From JBDTLH01 sp039934875 (GTDB lineage Bacteria; Acidobacteriota; Terriglobia; Terriglobales; Acidobacteriaceae): a DNA stretch of 11,120 nt. The stretch spans positions 1 to 11,120 of the forward strand of contig JBDTLH010000073.1 in assembly GCA_039934875.1 (NCBI GenBank), written 5' to 3'. A program made the position numbers and the translations under genes. Below, piece after piece: positions 1 through 7,100 of this stretch (positions are counted from its first letter, which is position 1; each line of letters begins with the position of its first letter). The notes beneath the pieces are model-generated. The model worked only from the letters and a program-made list of their open reading frames with translations, was not told the origin of the DNA and ran no database searches.

Positions 1-826
1 TCTGCGCATAGTCCCACAAAGAGCGATCCTGGTCCGGCAGCAAAACCGCCTCACCGTTGTTTCCCCGGCGAGCCGTAGTGCGCGACGCATTCAGTTCCAT
101 CAGAGCCAGAAGTGCGTGCAGTTCAGATTCGCCGGGAAGAAGTTGCACCAGCATGCGCCCGAGCCGTAGTGCTTCATCGCAGAGTGCGGCCCGCATCCAC
201 TCCTCTCCTGAAGTAGCGGTATATCCCTCATTGAAGATCAGGTAGATCACCGAAAGTACGGACTGGACCCTGCTGCGCAACTGGTCCCCGCGCGGCGTCT
301 CAAAGGGAACATGGGCTTGCGAGAGAGTTTTCTTGGCGCGAAAGATGCGCTGTCCCAGGGTCTTCTCAGGCAGAAGGAAGGCGCGGGCGATCTCCTCGGT
401 GGTGAGGCCGCAAATCAGACGCAACGTAAGCGCGACGCGTCCTTCCACCGCAAGCACCGGATGGCACGCGGTAAAGATAAGCCGCAGGACGTCATCGTCG
501 ATCACCTGATCCAGTGCCTGGTCCATAGCCTCTCCGAGCCGCCGCTGTTGCCATTCAAGCTCCCGGGCAATTTCTTCGTGCTTTTGTACAAGCATCTGTC
601 CACGGCGCAGAGTATCGAGCGCACGCCGCTTCGCCGCCGTCATCAGCCACGCAGCGGGATTTTCGGGAATACCCTCCTCGGGCCACACCTCGAGGGCACT
701 CACGAGAGCGTCCTGGGCCAGCTCCTCCGCAATGCCGATATCGCGGGTGACGCGAGCAATCGCGGCGATGAGGCGTGTGGATTCAATCTTCCACACCGCC
801 TCAATCGTCTTGTGGATGTCGGTCAT
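1..826 (-). CDS. ECF RNA polymerase sigma factor, ECF42 type with DUF6596-like C-terminal extension (3' end outside window)
   Basis: This gene encodes an extracytoplasmic-function sigma factor that would direct RNA polymerase to a small set of promoters. 275 residues are visible. The region 2 helices span about residues 10-75, with DIGIAEELAQDAL at 29-41 and AAWLMTAAKRRALDTLRR at 58-75. A linker with DDDVLRLIFTACHPVL (110-125) leads into region 4 (about 128-170), which includes LTTEEIARAFLL and the helix GQRIFRAKK. The extension then begins with the VIYLIFNEGY signature (193-202), typical of the DUF6596/TPR-like tail of ECF42 sigma factors. Family members are usually about 400 residues, so roughly a third lies off the window edge. 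ATG 826 is the only ATG after the in-frame TAG at 869-871, and its ribosome site is weak. It lies 42 nt after the secreted-protein gene and is probably cotranscribed with it. ECF42 genes typically neighbour DGPF genes, as here. No anti-sigma gene is seen; this group is thought to be controlled through its own extension. Confidence 0.93.
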   Translation of the reverse strand, partial: MTDIHKTIEAVWKIESTRLIAAIARVTRDIGIAEELAQDALVSALEVWPEEGIPENPAAWLMTAAKRRALDTLRRGQMLVQKHEEIARELEWQQRRLGEAMDQALDQVIDDDVLRLIFTACHPVLAVEGRVALTLRLICGLTTEEIARAFLLPEKTLGQRIFRAKKTLSQAHVPFETPRGDQLRSRVQSVLSVIYLIFNEGYTATSGEEWMRAALCDEALRLGRMLVQLLPGESELHALLALMELNASRTTARRGNNGEAVLLPDQDRSLWDYAQ

Positions 827-868
827 GCTTGCCTGATTACATCCTAATAGTCGCGATGCACGGCAGCT

Positions 869-1594
869 CTATGGATGTACATGAGGCGATGCGGGATGAT
901 CTTCCGCTCCGTCTGACCAATGTTGCACAGGAATCGCGAACTGAGTCAGTTGCTCCTGAGGGTCCTGCACAGCAAGGACGGGAGAGCCTGGCAGATTTGC
1001 TCCCCAGATTGCAGGGTCAATCTGCGAATAGAAGAACATGAGGTGGGAGGGCCAGTGGGGCACGCTATCGCCGCCGTATCCCTGCTTTGACGTCATGTAG
1101 CACATCGCTCCGGGCTCCATCGGCGGCAGCTCTTTGCTGGCGACGGCGGCGGCCATGGCGTCGTTCACCTGCGCTAGCGTGCGTCCGGCCAGAGCCAGCT
1201 CGGTGATTTTGGTGATGCGTAGAAGGTAGGTGCGCGCAGCTGGCGCATTCACGCACATAGGGACCCGCACTTTCGGATTCCAAAATTCAGCATCGGTTGT
1301 CGAAGTCCACGAACGCCCCACGATGCACACGAAGCCGTTTTTTCCTTTGACCGCGGTCTCGAAACCATGGCGCCCAAGAACTAGGACTTCTGCCTCGCGT
1401 GCAATGGACTCGGGCGCCGCACTTCGCGCCAAAGCTATTTCCGCGCCCCGGTCCGGCATCAGGTATTGATCCTCCGGGGCCATCTTTGTATACGTTGTGG
1501 CGGCATCCTGCGACCACGCTTTATGCGCTGTACCAAGCACCAGAAGCAGTGCAAGGCTTTTGATTATGATTGCGTTGCTCTTCTTTTTCAGCAT
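869..1594 (-). CDS. Secreted protein of unknown family
   Basis: I do not recognise a named family. The 241-residue product starts with a clear Sec signal peptide: the basic segment MLKKK, a hydrophobic core at about 8-21, and a likely cleavage site after AWS (residue 28). The mature part is alanine-rich with mixed alpha/beta character. It has cysteines at 90 (FVCIVGRSW), 114 (VPMCVNAP) and 165 (GAMCYMTS), an aromatic HWPSHLMFFY segment (180-189), and a histidine-rich tail (HWSDGAEDHPASPHVHP) that could bind metal. That last idea is inference. The start is well supported by AGGAGA at 1601-1606, six bases before the ATG. It lies between DGPF gene 1 (121 nt upstream) and the sigma-factor gene (42 nt downstream) on the same strand, so an operon is likely. 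A role in the sigma-factor response, for example as an exported effector, is possible but nothing in the sequence proves it. Confidence 0.88.
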   Translation of the reverse strand: MLKKKSNAIIIKSLALLLVLGTAHKAWSQDAATTYTKMAPEDQYLMPDRGAEIALARSAAPESIAREAEVLVLGRHGFETAVKGKNGFVCIVGRSWTSTTDAEFWNPKVRVPMCVNAPAARTYLLRITKITELALAGRTLAQVNDAMAAAVASKELPPMEPGAMCYMTSKQGYGGDSVPHWPSHLMFFYSQIDPAIWGANLPGSPVLAVQDPQEQLTQFAIPVQHWSDGAEDHPASPHVHP

Positions 1595-1715
1595 TGTTTT
1601 TCTCCTGAGATTGGGACTTTTTGGGCAAGGCTTTCCTTTAGTGCGTCGTGGCCTGTTGCCGCCGCCGCCGCTTACCTTGCTCTGTTTGTTTAAGTTTGTT
1701 GCGCCGTTCCGTTCC

Positions 1716-2069
1716 CTAGTCGGGCGGCATTTCGAGGAACGCTCGCACCTCGACCGGCGCCCGGCAGGCGATGGTGGCCTTGCGGCCCCACGCTAGCGCT
1801 TCATCCATGTCGGCACATTTCAGCAACCAGAAGCCGCCGATGTGCTCCTTGGCCTCCAGGTACGGTCCGTCGGTGGTGAGCACGTTACCCTTGGGCTGCG
1901 CCCGCAGCCACTTCGCGCTGCTTGCAGGCGAAAGGCCGCCAGCGAAAATCCTGGCGCCGGCAGCAATCATCTCTTGGTTGAGAGCGTCAATATCGCGCAT
2001 CATCGCTTCGCTCTCCAGGGATCCGTCGTAGCCATCGGGATGTTGAATGGCAACCAAATATTGCGGCAT
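1716..2069 (-). CDS. YCII/DGPF-domain protein, copy 1
   Basis: A 117-residue protein of the YciI-like/DGPF family. These are small dimeric alpha/beta-barrel cytosolic proteins whose biochemical role is mostly unknown and whose genes often sit beside ECF sigma factors. Visible family marks are the N-terminal strand MPQYLVAI, the helix DIDALNQEMIAAGARI (26-41), and the block TDGPYLEAKEHIGGFWLL (66-83). The name-giving motif reads DGPY rather than DGPF (67-70). ADMDEALAW (86-94) and a terminal PVEVRAF strand follow. Length is normal for the family. The ATG at 2069 is preceded by AAGGAG at 2075-2080, six bases away. It is roughly 60% identical by hand count to copy 2 at 3389-3736, and the similarity continues into the upstream DNA. 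It is probably the first gene of a unit followed by the secreted protein and the sigma factor, under the ECF-type promoter at 2123-2149. Confidence 0.93.
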   Translation of the reverse strand: MPQYLVAIQHPDGYDGSLESEAMMRDIDALNQEMIAAGARIFAGGLSPASSAKWLRAQPKGNVLTTDGPYLEAKEHIGGFWLLKCADMDEALAWGRKATIACRAPVEVRAFLEMPPD

Positions 2070-2074
2070 GTCTT

Positions 2075-2080
2075 CTCCTT
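2075..2080 (-). promoter_or_regulatory. Shine-Dalgarno site of DGPF gene 1
   Basis: AAGGAG on the minus strand lies five to six bases before ATG 2069. DGPF copy 2 has the equivalent AGGAGA before ATG 3736. It fixes the start of DGPF copy 1 at the MPQYL residues. Confidence 0.75.
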
Positions 2081-2092
2081 GCGTCGTTTTCC

Positions 2093-2111
2093 GGCGGGCA
2101 ATTTCCCCGCC
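2093..2111 (-). promoter_or_regulatory. 5'-leader hairpin of DGPF gene 1
   Basis: A perfect 6-bp stem (GGCGGG / CCCGCC) with a 7-nt loop lies just downstream of the predicted transcription start and about 12 nt before the ribosome site. DGPF copy 2 has a stem at the same place with different loop bases (3761-3780). A stem at the extreme 5' end could protect the mRNA or tune translation; that role is inference. Confidence 0.45.
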
Positions 2112-2122
2112 TTCATTACAAC

Positions 2123-2149
2123 GACGAACGGGCAGAGCGGAATTCTACA
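2123..2149 (-). promoter_or_regulatory. Putative ECF sigma promoter of DGPF gene 1
   Basis: On the minus strand the -35 element TGTAGA (2149-2144) and the -10 element CGTC (2126-2123) are separated by exactly 17 nt. The same two elements with the same spacing occur before DGPF copy 2. From memory, the ECF42 promoter consensus is close to TGTCGA with CGA/TC at -10, so the match differs at one base in the -35. The predicted start site near 2116 leaves a leader of about 45 nt. The adjacent ECF42-type sigma factor is the natural candidate to read it. Confidence 0.6.
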
Positions 2150-2269
2150 CATTGTCCAGGAAATCTTTGTTTCTTTCACCACTTAAGAAATTCTTGAAAG
2201 TAGCTTCTCTGCATGTAGGGAGGTGTTGCACTCTTCGCCTGTCTCCACCTGTTTCGCGTCTTCCGCCTC

Positions 2270-2289
2270 CCTTCGTAAGAGCGCGAAGG
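2270..2289. repeat. Short inverted repeat (possible dispersed intergenic hairpin)
   Basis: CCTTCG and CGAAGG form a 6-bp stem around an 8-nt loop, with a G+C-rich flank. No T-run follows on either strand, so it is not a standard terminator. It could be one copy of a dispersed palindromic repeat, which would need a genome-wide search. Confidence 0.35.
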
Positions 2290-2411
2290 ATGGAACACCC
2301 GGCGCTTCCCGGTACTAATCCGTAAAAATCTTCCACACCACGAAGTACAAGTCATTAGATCGTTTGTTGGGCGGGGCAATCAGGTACGCTGAAAACACAC
2401 AGGAGCGGCGC

Positions 2412-2735
2412 ATGCAACTCACGAGGAGGCATTTACTTACTCAATCGACGGCACTGCTCATCGCAAACGTAGTGGGTGCCGTTCTCTATGTGTTTGCGGC
2501 TTCGCGTGGCGGGTGGGCGATACCAGAAGAGCGGGCAGCAGGGATCTATACGACGACGGGAGAGCCTTTCATCTGGTTCTCGGGCATTTTGCCGATCGTT
2601 GCGACTTTCTTTGTAATCAATCTAGTTTGGGCAGTGAAAATCTTCACAGCCAGAAGTCGGCCCGGGGGCCGCTTGTGGCTTTTAGCTGCAGCAGTTTGGT
2701 TCGTCGCTGTGGTGATCGACTTTGCTCACCACTGA
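2412..2735 (+). CDS. Small three-helix integral membrane protein, function unknown
   Basis: A 107-residue inner-membrane protein. It has three hydrophobic segments: about 12-31 (ALLIANVVGAVLYVFAA), 54-77 (IWFSGILPIVATFFVINLVW) and 86-104 (GGRLWLLAAAVWFVAVVIDF). The loop between helices 1 and 2 carries GGWAIPEERAAGIYTTTGEPF, which looks conserved-family-like, but I cannot name the family. Starting at ATG 2412 rather than the upstream ATG at 2364 is supported by CAGGAG at 2400-2405, six bases before it; this removes a 16-residue hydrophilic extension. The N-terminus MQLTRRHLL places basic residues before helix 1. It is divergent from DGPF gene 1 and 121 nt before the VOC gene on the same strand. 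No link to the sigma-factor module is shown beyond position. Confidence 0.82.
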   Translation: MQLTRRHLLTQSTALLIANVVGAVLYVFAASRGGWAIPEERAAGIYTTTGEPFIWFSGILPIVATFFVINLVWAVKIFTARSRPGGRLWLLAAAVWFVAVVIDFAHH

Positions 2736-2856
2736 CTAGCTCCTCATGAGTCGGATTGTCGGTAGTAATGGGCGGCCTTGGAAGGGTATTCCCGGGGATA
2801 GTTCTTCTTGGAATGGTTCGTCTTGTCAGGTGTATGGTGATGGCGGAGATCATGCG

Positions 2857-3267
2857 ATGAAGAATCGGTCGGCTCCGCCTTGCGCGGTGATTCCAGTGGT
2901 GGCGTATCCGGATGTGGGTGCTGCGGCGGTGTGGCTGGATGCGGCGTTTGGGTTCCGTGCGCGGCTGCGGATCGGAGACCATCGCGTGCAGATGTGGTTC
3001 GGGTCTGCCTGCCTGGTGGTGGGTGAGCAGGGTGAAGACAAACAATGGGCGAGACGGAGCTCCGTCATGCTTCGCGTGCCGGATGTGGATGCCGTATGCA
3101 CGCGAGCCGTGGCACAGGGGGCGCGGCTGGTCCGTCCTCCAGAGACGCATATGTATGGGGAGCGGCAGGCGACCCTGGAAGATTTCGCCGGACACATCTG
3201 GACGCTGACGCAGACGGTGGAGGATGTCGATCCGGCGGCCTGGGGCGGTGAGGCCGTGGAGCTTTAG
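2857..3267 (+). CDS. VOC (glyoxalase/bleomycin-resistance superfamily) protein, PhnB-like
   Basis: A 136-residue protein of the vicinal oxygen chelate fold. VIPVVAYPDVGAAAVWLDAAFGF (11-33) forms the first beta-alpha unit. VMLRVPDVDAVCTRAVAQGARLVRPP (70-95) forms the second. MYGERQATLEDFAGHIWTLTQTVEDVDP (99-126) is the characteristic PhnB-like C-terminal block, with an acidic/histidine pair that could bind metal. Members include lyases, dioxygenases and drug-binding proteins, so the substrate cannot be assigned. The open frame continues upstream to 2746, but GGAG at 2845-2848, eight bases before ATG 2857, and the start of similarity favour 2857. Such proteins frequently accompany DGPF/ECF42 loci, so a shared stress or detoxification role is plausible. 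No copy of the DGPF promoter was found upstream of it. Confidence 0.88.
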   Translation: MKNRSAPPCAVIPVVAYPDVGAAAVWLDAAFGFRARLRIGDHRVQMWFGSACLVVGEQGEDKQWARRSSVMLRVPDVDAVCTRAVAQGARLVRPPETHMYGERQATLEDFAGHIWTLTQTVEDVDPAAWGGEAVEL

Positions 3268-3278
3268 GCATGCTTCAT

Positions 3279-3306
3279 CGCCAGGGAACGGATTGTTGGC
3301 CTGGCG
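3279..3306. repeat. Inverted repeat between the converging VOC and DGPF 2 genes
   Basis: A 7-bp inverted repeat CGCCAGG / CCTGGCG surrounds 14 nt in which AAC and GTT could pair further. It lies 12 nt after the VOC stop in a convergent interval, where a terminator is expected. There is no T-run after the stem on either strand, so termination is only a possibility. Confidence 0.3.
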
Positions 3307-3388
3307 TGTGGGAACCGCAGCTCCCTCCACTTCGCTTCCCCCCGGTTTCGTTTTCGGACGGGATGACGGAGTTTATATATCTGCTTCG

Positions 3389-3736
3389 CTAGTCGGCTGC
3401 AGGATTGAAGAAGATCTCTCGCACCTCGACCTGCCCCCGGGTGGCGACGACGCCTTTGCGCGCCCATGCCATCGCCTGGTCCATGTCAGCGGTTTCCAAT
3501 ATCCACCCACCGCCAATATGCTCCTTGGTCTCAAGATAGGGCCCGTCGGTGATAAGGACCCCGCCATCGGGCTGCGGACGCAGCGACTTCGCCTTGCCCA
3601 GGCCGCAGGCGTAGATCCTGACGCCCGCTGCAATCATCTCTTTGTTGAGCGCGTGGATGTCGCGGCCCATCGCTTCGTCCGCAAGGGACGGGTCGAAGTC
3701 GTCGGGCAGGTAACCAGCAAGCAAATATTGCGGCAT
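3389..3736 (-). CDS. YCII/DGPF-domain protein, copy 2
   Basis: A 115-residue paralogue of DGPF copy 1, with the same starting MPQYLLA strand, the helix DIHALNKEMIAAGVRI (26-41), and TDGPYLETKEHIGGGWIL (63-80; DGPY at 64-67). ADMDQAMAW and the QVEVRE terminal strand follow. It is two residues shorter than copy 1 because of a gap after GLGKA. The ATG at 3736 is preceded by AGGAGA at 3743-3748. It is transcribed on its own, converging with the VOC gene, from an ECF-type promoter at 3792-3818 that matches that of copy 1 base for base at the key elements. The two proteins could form homo- or heterodimers; family members are dimeric, but pairing here is inference. As with copy 1, the reaction, if any, is unknown. 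Confidence 0.93.
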   Translation of the reverse strand: MPQYLLAGYLPDDFDPSLADEAMGRDIHALNKEMIAAGVRIYACGLGKAKSLRPQPDGGVLITDGPYLETKEHIGGGWILETADMDQAMAWARKGVVATRGQVEVREIFFNPAAD

Positions 3737-3760
3737 ATTCTTCTCCTGGAATGGTCTTCC

Positions 3761-3780
3761 GGCGGGCCAGTTGCCCTGCC
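3761..3780 (-). promoter_or_regulatory. 5'-leader hairpin of DGPF gene 2
   Basis: The stem pairs GGC and GGGC with GCCC and GCC, with one bulged base at 3777 and a 5-nt loop. It occupies the same place as the stem in the leader of DGPF gene 1. Several loop and stem-edge bases differ between copies while pairing is kept, which supports a structural role. Confidence 0.45.
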
Positions 3781-3791
3781 TTCACTATAAC

Positions 3792-3818
3792 GACGAATGG
3801 CGGGAGCGGAATTCTACA
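3792..3818 (-). promoter_or_regulatory. Putative ECF sigma promoter of DGPF gene 2
   Basis: On the minus strand TGTAGA (3818-3813) and CGTC (3795-3792) are separated by 17 nt, identical in elements and spacing to the copy at 2123-2149. The surrounding conserved bases include GAATTCCGCTC after the -35 and TTCGTCGTT around the -10. The predicted start near 3785 leaves a leader of about 48 nt. Confidence 0.6.
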
Positions 3819-4048
3819 AATCATCCAGGAAATTCAGGCTTCTTTTTTCGGATGGAGGAGTTGCACTCCTTCCCTATCTCTGTTTCCAGCCGTGATGCCG
3901 CTCCTGAATTCGGCTTACCAGCACTCGAATCAGGAATGATAGGTCGGCTTAGCGGAAGCGATCCGCGATCTACCCTGGCTTGCAGTGCTGTTCCTGGGTC
4001 ATGGGTAAACAGGACTAAGCTGCCGGGTCGTCCAAGCTCCATGAGTCC

Positions 4049-4064
4049 CACTGACGTTTCAGTG
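4049..4064. repeat. Perfect 6-bp inverted repeat with tetraloop
   Basis: CACTGA and TCAGTG flank CGTT about 100 nt before the helicase start. There is no T-run, so it is not a clear terminator. It could be a small operator or chance. Confidence 0.3.
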
Positions 4065-4145
4065 AAAGGTGGTTCTTGGTCTGTGAATTCAAACTGACCG
4101 CCACCGGCTGATTCCATATTGCGGCGAAGGTTCGGCGAACGCGAA

Positions 4146-4151
4146 TACAAT
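4146..4151 (+). promoter_or_regulatory. Candidate -10 element for the helicase gene
   Basis: TACAAT matches the sigma70 -10 consensus at five of six bases. No good -35 is seen at normal spacing (TTGCGG at 4119-4124 is 21 nt away). If used, transcription would begin near 4158, leaving only a few bases before ATG 4162, so the message would be nearly leaderless. Confidence 0.35.
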
Positions 4152-4161
4152 AGTGGGACTG

Positions 4162-7100
4162 ATGCCGTCCTCATCTTTAATTTCAACTTCAACTTCGACG
4201 GAAGCTCTATCTTCGATGGAGGCTCCGAGTTCGACTGAAGCTCCGCCTCCGGCGGCGCTGGCGTGGGCGCATCCTCTGGTGCGGGATTGGTTCGTCGGGA
4301 AGTTTGGCACGCCGACTGAGCCGCAGGAGCAGGGCTGGCCGCACATTGTTGCCGGCAAAACGGTGCTGATCTCCGCGCCTACCGGATCAGGCAAGACGCT
4401 GACTGCGTTTCTCGCGTGCATCGATCAACTGGTTCGCCAGGCGATTGACGGCACGCTGCGGGACCAGATCGAAGTCGTCTATATCTCGCCCTTGAAGGCG
4501 CTGGGCAATGATATCCAGAAGAACCTGGAAGCGCCGCTGGCCGAGATCGCGCAGCGTGCCGGGGAGCGCGGTTATCTGATGCCGGCGATCCGCACCTTCG
4601 TGCGCAGCGGAGACACGCCGCCCAAAGACCGGCAACGGATGCTCAAGCGCCCACCGCACATTCTCGTCACCACCCCAGAGTCGCTCTATATTCTGCTCAC
4701 CTCGGAGAAGAGCCGCGCGCTGCTCAAATGCGTGCGCACCGTGATCGTGGATGAGATCCACGCGGTCGCCGATGACAAGCGCGGCTCCCACCTTGCCCTC
4801 TCGCTCGAACGCCTCGATGCGCTAGTGACTGCGGAGAACGATCCGCTTTTTTGCGGGATTCAGAGAGCGCCCGTTCGTATCGGCCTCTCCGCCACGCAGA
4901 AACCGATCGAGCTGGTGGCGGAATTTCTTACCGGATCACATCCCGAGCGCAGCCCGGCGGTGATCGTCAACGTCGGACACCGGCGCGAGATGGACTTGGC
5001 CGTCGAGATACCGGAATCTGAATTAGGCGCGGTCGCGACCCATCAGCAATGGGACGAGATCAGCGAGCGGCTGTGCGCGCTGATCAACAGCCACCGCTCG
5101 ACGCTGATCTTCGTCAACACGCGCGCCATGGCGGAGCGGCTGGCGCACGCACTCAACGAGCGGCTGACGCCCGAGGGCGATCCGCCGAATGTCTTATCGC
5201 ATCACGGTTCGCTCTCGCGCAAGATACGCCTTAACGCCGAAAACAAACTTAAGCAGGGCGAGATCAAAGCCCTGGTGGCGACTGCTTCGCTCGAACTGGG
5301 CATTGATATCGGCTTCATCGATCTGGTCTGTCAGATCGGCACCTGTCGCGCTATCGGCGTGCTGCTGCAGCGCATCGGGCGCGCGGGGCACTGGCGCGGC
5401 GCGGTCCCCAAGGGGCGCCTCTTCGCTACTACGCGCGACGAGCTGATCGAATGTGCGGCGCTCATGCGCGCGATTCAGGCTGGCGAGCTCGACCGGCTGG
5501 AGGTTCCCATGGCCGCGCTCGACATTCTGGCGCAGCAGATCGTCGCCATGTGCGCCGCGGAGGAGTGGCACGAGGATGCGCTGCTGGCGCTGATTCGGCG
5601 CGCCTATCCTTATCGCGAATTGAGCGCGCGCGATTACGAAGATGTATTGGCTATGCTCGCGGAGGGAATCACGGCAAAGCGGGGACGCTACGGCGCATAT
5701 CTGCAGCGCGATCGCGTGCACCGCATTCTGCGCGCGCGCCGCGGCAGCCGGCTGGTGGCGGTGACCAACGGAGGCGCCATCCCGGACAATGCGCTCTTCA
5801 CCGTTATCGCCGAGCCCGAGGGCGTGATGGTGGCAACGCTCGATGAAGATTTCGCCACCGATTGTTCGGTGGGCGACGTAATCCTGCTGGGCAACACCAG
5901 TTGGCGCATCCGCCGCATCGAATCAAAGGGGCGGGTGCTGGTCGAAGACGCGCACGGCGTCGCGCCCACTGTTCCTTTCTGGCGCGGCGAGGCCCCGCAA
6001 CGCACGCAAGAGTTGTCGCAGCAGGTCGGCGAGATACGGCAGCAGGTCAGCGACTTCACACCCGATCTCGCGCCTGGTTTCATTCTGGAGCAGCGGCGGC
6101 ATCCGCAAGCCCGCGCCACCGTGGAGTGGCTGATGCGCGAGTGTGCGGTCAGCGAATCCGCGGCGGAGCAGATCACCGATTACATCGTCACCGGGCGCGC
6201 GGTGCTGGGCGGGGTGCCCACGCAGAACGCCATCTTCGCCGAGCGCTTCTTCGATGAGGGCGGAGGCATGCAGCTCATCATCCACGCGCCCTTCGGCGGA
6301 CGCATGCTGAAGGCGTGGGGGCTTTCGCTGCGCAAGAAATTCTGCAAGTCCTTCAACTTTGAATTGCAGGCCGCGGCAACCGACAATGGATTGAACATAG
6401 CGCTCGCGGAGCAGCATAGCTTTGTGCTAAGCGATGTCTTTCATTACGTGGTGGACGAAAACGCGCGGCATACCTTGGAGCAGGCGTCGCTGGATTCTCC
6501 GATCTTCGCATCGCGCTGGCGTTGGAATGCGGGGCGCGCGCTGGCGCTGCTGCGCTATCGCGGAGGCAAGAAGGTCGCGCCGCAGATCCAGCGCATTATC
6601 TCCGATGATCTGCTCGCGTCGATCTTTCCCGACCTCGCCGCCTGCCAGGAGAACGTGGTGTTCCCACGCAATATCCCCGACCATCCGCTGGTGCGCGAGG
6701 TCATGCGCGATGTGCTGCATGAGGGCATGGACCTCGACGGCCTGCGCAGCCTGCTCCGCGATATCGCTTCGGGCGAAGTAAAATGTTTCGCTGTGGATAC
6801 GCCGGTGCCCAGCGTATTCGCGCACGAGATACTCAACTCCAATCCTTATGCGTTTCTCGATGACGCACCGCTGGAAGAGCGTCGCGCACGCGCCGTTCAA
6901 TTGCGCCAGACGCTGCCCGAATCGGTGCTGCGCGAGGTGGGCGGCTTGGATGGAGCGGCCATCGAATTGGTGCGGGAAGAAGCGTGGCCCGATGTGAGGG
7001 ACGCGCACGATCTACACGATGCACTGCTGACGCTGATTGCAATTCCAGAGGCGTGGACCGGCGAACATCCCGAATCACAAAAAAGCTGCGCCGCGTGGGC

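Larger units (their letters stand above)
2070..2411. other. Divergent intergenic region between DGPF gene 1 and the membrane-protein gene
   Basis: The left half holds the leader and ECF-type promoter of DGPF gene 1. Further upstream, TTGCACTC at 2226-2233 lies in a short stretch also seen upstream of DGPF copy 2. At 2270-2289 an inverted repeat CCTTCG / CGAAGG with an 8-nt loop precedes GATGGAACACCCGG. This resembles short dispersed hairpin repeats I associate with acidobacterial intergenic DNA; that resemblance is from memory. No convincing sigma70 promoter for the plus-strand gene was found. Short minus-strand ORFs here overlap the promoter and look spurious. Confidence 0.5.
3737..4161. other. 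Intergenic region between DGPF gene 2 and the helicase gene
   Basis: The left 100 nt hold the DGPF 2 leader and promoter. GGAGTTGCACTCC at 3858-3870 is a small palindrome. It shares TTGCACTC with the region upstream of DGPF copy 1. From about 3880 to 4140 I see no gene I can support; a minus-strand frame of 123 codons exists but has no ribosome site and resembles nothing I know. At 4049-4064, CACTGA and TCAGTG form a 6-bp stem with a 4-nt loop. A TACAAT -10 candidate lies just before the helicase start. Confidence 0.45.

Noticed and set aside
311..847. A 178-codon plus-strand open frame
   Set aside because: It is antisense to the ECF sigma factor, whose minus-strand translation shows clear region 2, region 4 and FNEGY motifs. 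The plus frame resembles nothing.
1595..1715. A separate ECF-type promoter before the secreted-protein gene
   Set aside because: A CGAC is present on the minus strand but the DNA 17 nt upstream is a GGC-rich run without a -35 match.
2145..2336. Short minus-strand frames upstream of DGPF gene 1
   Set aside because: They run through the -35 element, have no good start signals, and show no protein-level match between the two duplicated upstream regions.
2745..2856. A third copy of the ECF-type promoter before the VOC gene
   Set aside because: TTCGTC occurs at about 2818-2823 but nothing like TGTAGA lies 17 nt upstream, so the pattern is not supported.
2644..3330. A 228-codon minus-strand open frame
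   Set aside because: It spans antisense to the VOC gene and the end of the membrane-protein gene. It is rich in arginine, histidine and proline, typical of shadow frames in G+C-rich DNA.
3821..4192. A 123-codon minus-strand open frame before the helicase
   Set aside because: There is no ribosome site or recognisable motif. Its end lies in the DGPF 2 promoter and its start overlaps the helicase start. A decayed gene remnant cannot be excluded.
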